A stretch of DNA of 64,000 bases from JAWKWA01 sp041397765 (GTDB lineage Bacteria > Pseudomonadota > Alphaproteobacteria > Rhizobiales > Hyphomicrobiaceae): the NCBI GenBank assembly GCA_041397765.1, contig JAWKWA010000024.1:4136-68135 (forward strand). Direction: 5' to 3'. The position numbers and the translations under genes were made by a program. The notes beneath the pieces were generated by a model. The model was given only the letters and a program-made list of their open reading frames with translations. It was not told the origin of the DNA and ran no database searches. Below are positions 61,419 through 64,000 of the stretch, piece by piece; within the stretch, counting starts at the first letter, position 1, and every line of letters starts with the position of its first letter.

Positions 61419-62735
61419 TCAGAAAACGAAGTCCGCGGCCGTGAGGTCGAGACGGTCGATGCCGAGCAGGATGACGTGACCGCCATCGCCGAGATTGATG
61501 AAGGTCCGGTCGCCCGGCAGCGTTCCCGAGTTCGCCCAGACGTCCTCGATCGAGGCGAAGTCGGTCGGGGCGTCGGAGAGGTGGATCCGGTCGACGCCGA
61601 GCTCGAAATCGTGGATGACGTCGTTGCCCTCCATGTCGCCAAATCTGAACACGTCCGCGCCCTGGCCGCCATAGAGATCGTCGTTGCCGATACCGCCGAT
61701 CAGCAGGTCGTCGCCGAAGCTGCCGTAGAGCTCGTCATCGCCCCAGAAGCCGACCAGAGTGTCGTCGCCGGTGCCGCCGTTCAGATGCTCGCCGGGCACG
61801 AACAAGGCTTTCCCACCGACGATCAGGGCACCGATACCGGTGCCGTCGGCTTCGATGTAGTCGTCGCCCGAGCCGCCGTAGATCTTGTCCGCCCCATGGC
61901 CGCCGGTGATGTGGTCGTCGCCGGCTCCGCCGTCGATATCGTCGTCGCCGTGATTGCCAAAGAGGTGGTCGTCGCCGGCCCCGCCATACATCCGGTCGTT
62001 CCCGACGCCACCGTCGATGTAGTCATTACCTTCGCCGCCGGCGAGAATGTCGTTGCCATAGCCGCCAAACAGCTTGTCATTGCCGGCCCCACCATCGAGA
62101 TTGTCGTTGCCACCGTCGCCGTACAGCTTGTCGTTGCCACCGTCGCCGCGGAGATTGTCCTCATCGTCGCCGCCATACAGAATGTCGGCCCCGCTCCCAC
62201 CGCGCATGAAGTCGATACCCGAGCCGCCGCTCATTTGGTCGTTGCCCGAGCCGCCGTCCATGATGTCGTAGCCGCCTTCGCCGAACAGGACGTCGTTGCC
62301 GCTGTCGCCGTTGAGCTCGTCGTTGCCGCTGCCGCCATAGAGCTTGTCCTTGCCGGTCCCGCCGGACAGATCGTCGTGACCGCTGTCGCCATAGAGGACG
62401 TCGTTGCCGCTGTCGCCCTCGAGCTCGTCGTCACCGCTGCCGCCAGAGAGCACGTCGTTGTTCGAGCCGCCGTGCAACGAGTCGGTATCGGCGCCGCCGA
62501 ACAAGAGATCGGTGCCGGCGCCGCCGAGGAGCAGGTCGAGACCGCCCTCGCCGTAGAGGACGTCGTTGCCGGCGCCGCCGTCGATGAAATCCCTGCCATC
62601 TCCGCCGAAGATCTTGTCGGCGCCGTCATTGCCGAACAGGCGGTCGTTGCCGAAGGAGCCGTAGATGTCCTCGTGCGAAGCATCGCCGTTGATCGTGTCG
62701 TCACCCCAAGTGCCGTCGATGCGTCTGCGTGCCAT
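61419..62735 (-). CDS. RTX-array protein (about 36 calcium-binding nonapeptides)
   Basis: A 438-residue protein made almost wholly of RTX repeats: an uninterrupted run of about 31 GGxGxDxLx-type nonapeptides (from about residue 15 to 295), a short insert (about 300-325, with GALIVGGKALFVPGEHL) and about five more. The last 75 residues form a non-repeat cap (GADVFRFGDMEGNDVIHDFE) ending in LTAADFVF, a type I secretion tail. No enzymatic domain is visible. The start at 62735 is set by GGAGGCGAGC. A perfect 20-bp palindrome lies 52 bp upstream. Likely role: calcium-dependent surface or matrix protein. Confidence 0.88.
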   Translation of the reverse strand: MARRRIDGTWGDDTINGDASHEDIYGSFGNDRLFGNDGADKIFGGDGRDFIDGGAGNDVLYGEGGLDLLLGGAGTDLLFGGADTDSLHGGSNNDVLSGGSGDDELEGDSGNDVLYGDSGHDDLSGGTGKDKLYGGSGNDELNGDSGNDVLFGEGGYDIMDGGSGNDQMSGGSGIDFMRGGSGADILYGGDDEDNLRGDGGNDKLYGDGGNDNLDGGAGNDKLFGGYGNDILAGGEGNDYIDGGVGNDRMYGGAGDDHLFGNHGDDDIDGGAGDDHITGGHGADKIYGGSGDDYIEADGTGIGALIVGGKALFVPGEHLNGGTGDDTLVGFWGDDELYGSFGDDLLIGGIGNDDLYGGQGADVFRFGDMEGNDVIHDFELGVDRIHLSDAPTDFASIEDVWANSGTLPGDRTFINLGDGGHVILLGIDRLDLTAADFVF

Positions 62736-62787
62736 GCTCGCCTCCATCGGTACAGGGCCGAACCCTCTGATGATGGAGAGATAGGGC

Positions 62788-62807
62788 ACATGAACGCGCG
62801 TTCATGT
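62788..62807. promoter_or_regulatory. Perfect 20-bp palindrome before RTX-array gene
   Basis: ACATGAACGCGCGTTCATGT reads the same on both strands. Its core TGAACG-N2-CGTTCA is the same as the site at 50937-50950 before the transporter gene, although the loci are 12 kb apart. It lies 53-72 bp upstream of the RTX start codon. A TetR-type repressor site is the best guess; no such regulator is in the window. Confidence 0.65.
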
Positions 62808-63020
62808 TTCAGAGGTAACAGGTCGCGAGATTTTTCTCCGGGCAGGGACGATCAGCTTGCCGCTCGCCCCCTCGATCGGGCGCTCGATCGGACGTTCGAT
62901 CTTGGGCCGCCGTCGTCGCGTACGCGTGCCTACCGGACCGGTCGCATGTTTCGGGGCTTGAACCATTTCATCTGCTGAAGGCGCCTCGTGCGGCGCGATC
63001 GGCTCGCCTGCGATCGGGCT

Positions 63021-64000
63021 CTAGCCGCCGATCACCGGCATCTCGCGGGGCGCGCGCTCGGTGAGGACCTCGGGCGCGCCCGATCGGATGACGATGTTCT
63101 CCTCGTGCACGATCATCTTTCCCGGCGCGTACTCGATCGCCGGCTCGATGGTGACGACCATGCGCTCGGCGAGGATGTCGTCCGCCCCCTCCATGAATGA
63201 GGGCGGCTCGGTCAGGTGCATACCGAGACCGTGGCCCATCCGCCCGACATTGTTGCCGATGGTGCCGGCGTCGATCACCACCTTCGCCATGGCCGCGAAC
63301 ACCTCGGCGAAGGAGACGCCGGGTCTCGCGGCGGCCATGCCGGCCTCGGTCGCGCGCCAGCAGGCCTCGTGCGCGCGGCGTGCCGCGTCCGAAATGCGGC
63401 CAACGGCGAAATTGCGGTCGAAGTCACAGAAATAGCCGTCATAGGTGCAGCCGACATCGAAGAAGAGCACATCGCCCTCTTTCATCGGCGCATCGCCGGG
63501 GCCGGCGATGATCTGCGAATAGCCGCCCGCGCCGATGGCGGTTGCAAGGAAAGGCACGTGGTCGGCGCCCCGCTCGAGGAGGCGCGTGCGCAGCCGGCGC
63601 TCGGCGGTGCGCGTCGTATCGGCGCGCGAGACGAGTGTCGGCACGTCGCGATAGGCGGCACTCGCAATCGCGCAGGCCGCGCCGATGCGCGCGATCTCGG
63701 CTTCAGACTTGACCAGTCGCAGGCTCCAGATGACCGGCGAGCCGTCGACGAATTCGAGGCCCGGCGCGGCCCGCGCCATGGCGTCGACATCGATGCGCGG
63801 CGCGCGCACCAGCATCTCGCGACCGAACTCCCAGCCGATGCGGCCGGATTTCCGCGCCAGATCGGCGAGCGTTCTCGCCATCAGCGAGACGCCGTCGTCG
63901 GCGGGAGTCGGCGCCGACCAGGTGCGGACGTCGCGAACCGGCGTGGTGGCGACGAGCGCCGGCCGGCCGATCTCGGGGAAGACGGCGACGGGTGCGCCAT
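63021..64000 (-). CDS. M24 metallopeptidase (Xaa-Pro type), 5' part outside window
   Basis: A frame of 326 codons ending at the TAG complementary to 63021-63023 and open to base 64000, so the start lies outside. The pita-bread metallo-domain is complete: two Asp ligands in FFDVGCTYDGYFCDFDRN, His in GRMGHGLGMHL, and Glu ligands in TIEPAIEY and VHEENIVI. It should be an active dinuclear aminopeptidase P or prolidase-type enzyme, unlike the metal-less M24 protein at 48351-49598. In-frame codons between 63882 and 64000 (including PVAVFPEIGRPALVATTPV) belong to its N-terminal domain, so the internal ATG at 63881 is not the start. Confidence 0.9.
   Translation of the reverse strand, partial: GAPVAVFPEIGRPALVATTPVRDVRTWSAPTPADDGVSLMARTLADLARKSGRIGWEFGREMLVRAPRIDVDAMARAAPGLEFVDGSPVIWSLRLVKSEAEIARIGAACAIASAAYRDVPTLVSRADTTRTAERRLRTRLLERGADHVPFLATAIGAGGYSQIIAGPGDAPMKEGDVLFFDVGCTYDGYFCDFDRNFAVGRISDAARRAHEACWRATEAGMAAARPGVSFAEVFAAMAKVVIDAGTIGNNVGRMGHGLGMHLTEPPSFMEGADDILAERMVVTIEPAIEYAPGKMIVHEENIVIRSGAPEVLTERAPREMPVIGG

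Noticed and set aside
61500..62700. Regular DNA repeats resembling a CRISPR or satellite array
   Set aside because: The periodicity is 27 bp and in frame with RTX nonapeptides; there are no spacers.
60978..62978. Plus-strand frame of 666 codons opposite the RTX-array gene
   Set aside because: V/A-rich repetitive antisense image of RTX repeats.
1..64000. tRNA, rRNA, insertion sequence or prophage
   Set aside because: No such structures or transposase/integrase motifs were recognised by eye in the intergenic regions or frames.

Overview
The window reads as a chromosomal segment of a very GC-rich alphaproteobacterium, most likely order Hyphomicrobiales (Rhizobiales). The support is the rpmH-rnpA-yidC-engB block, the hflK-hflC-DUF2065-Do-protease block, DUF2093 after xseA, and the amino-acid style of the housekeeping proteins. 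Genus cannot be fixed from sequence alone. No rRNA, tRNA, CRISPR array, insertion sequence or phage gene was seen.

Layout. 1-2.5 kb: an XRE-type regulator running off the left edge, divergent from a lone BchE-like B12/radical-SAM protein. 2.5-6.2 kb (minus): engB, yidC, rnpA and rpmH, with a clear promoter in front of rpmH. 6.3-12.6 kb (plus): a membrane-anchored patatin-like hydrolase, infA, maf, a Rieske oxygenase, then a double universal stress protein and an unknown protein behind an FNR/FixK-type box. 12.8-21.1 kb: an alginate-like exopolysaccharide locus with an Alg44-like PilZ/HlyD protein, an Alg8-like synthase, an AlgD-like GDP-mannose dehydrogenase, a DUF4114/RTX secreted protein and a PL14-type polysaccharide lyase. 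21.1-23.5 kb: a LysR regulator divergent from DoxX and a LigB-type dioxygenase. 23.6-28.2 kb: xseA, DUF2093, rpsP, a GNAT acetyltransferase and ffh. 28.6-30.1 kb: a serralysin-like RTX metalloprotease.

30.5-37.6 kb is a compact six-gene hydrogenase-4/complex-I-like operon (B, C, E, F, G, I order). Its large subunit has lost the NiFe-binding cysteine motifs, while its small subunit keeps all four cysteines of the N2-type cluster. It therefore looks like an energy-converting-hydrogenase-related (Ehr) complex, not a hydrogenase. 37.6-42.7 kb (minus): an enolase-superfamily enzyme, a periplasmic Do-type protease, DUF2065, hflC and hflK.

43.2-56.0 kb looks like an uptake and catabolism island for a small nitrogenous compound: an isochorismatase-fold protein with Ser in place of the nucleophilic Cys, a DUF1989-GcvT fusion, a VOC protein, a threonine-dehydratase-like PLP enzyme, a creatinase-type M24 protein lacking metal ligands, a PotABCD-like ABC transporter and a CocE-type hydrolase. 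The Tat-dependent binding protein has a promoter with a TGAACG-N2-CGTTCA palindrome just downstream.

56.2-58.9 kb is the most intriguing part. A 78-residue protein with a Tat-like leader and a Gly/Asn-rich 25-residue tail is followed by a PqqD-like/HprK-like kinase (split by a frameshift) and an NTP_transf_5-type nucleotidyltransferase, a candidate peptide-modification cassette. 59-64 kb holds a small membrane protein, a class I glutamine amidotransferase overlapping an ornithine-cyclodeaminase-family protein, a protein made almost entirely of RTX repeats behind a perfect 20-bp palindrome with the same core as the transporter operator, and an intact-looking M24 peptidase running off the right edge.
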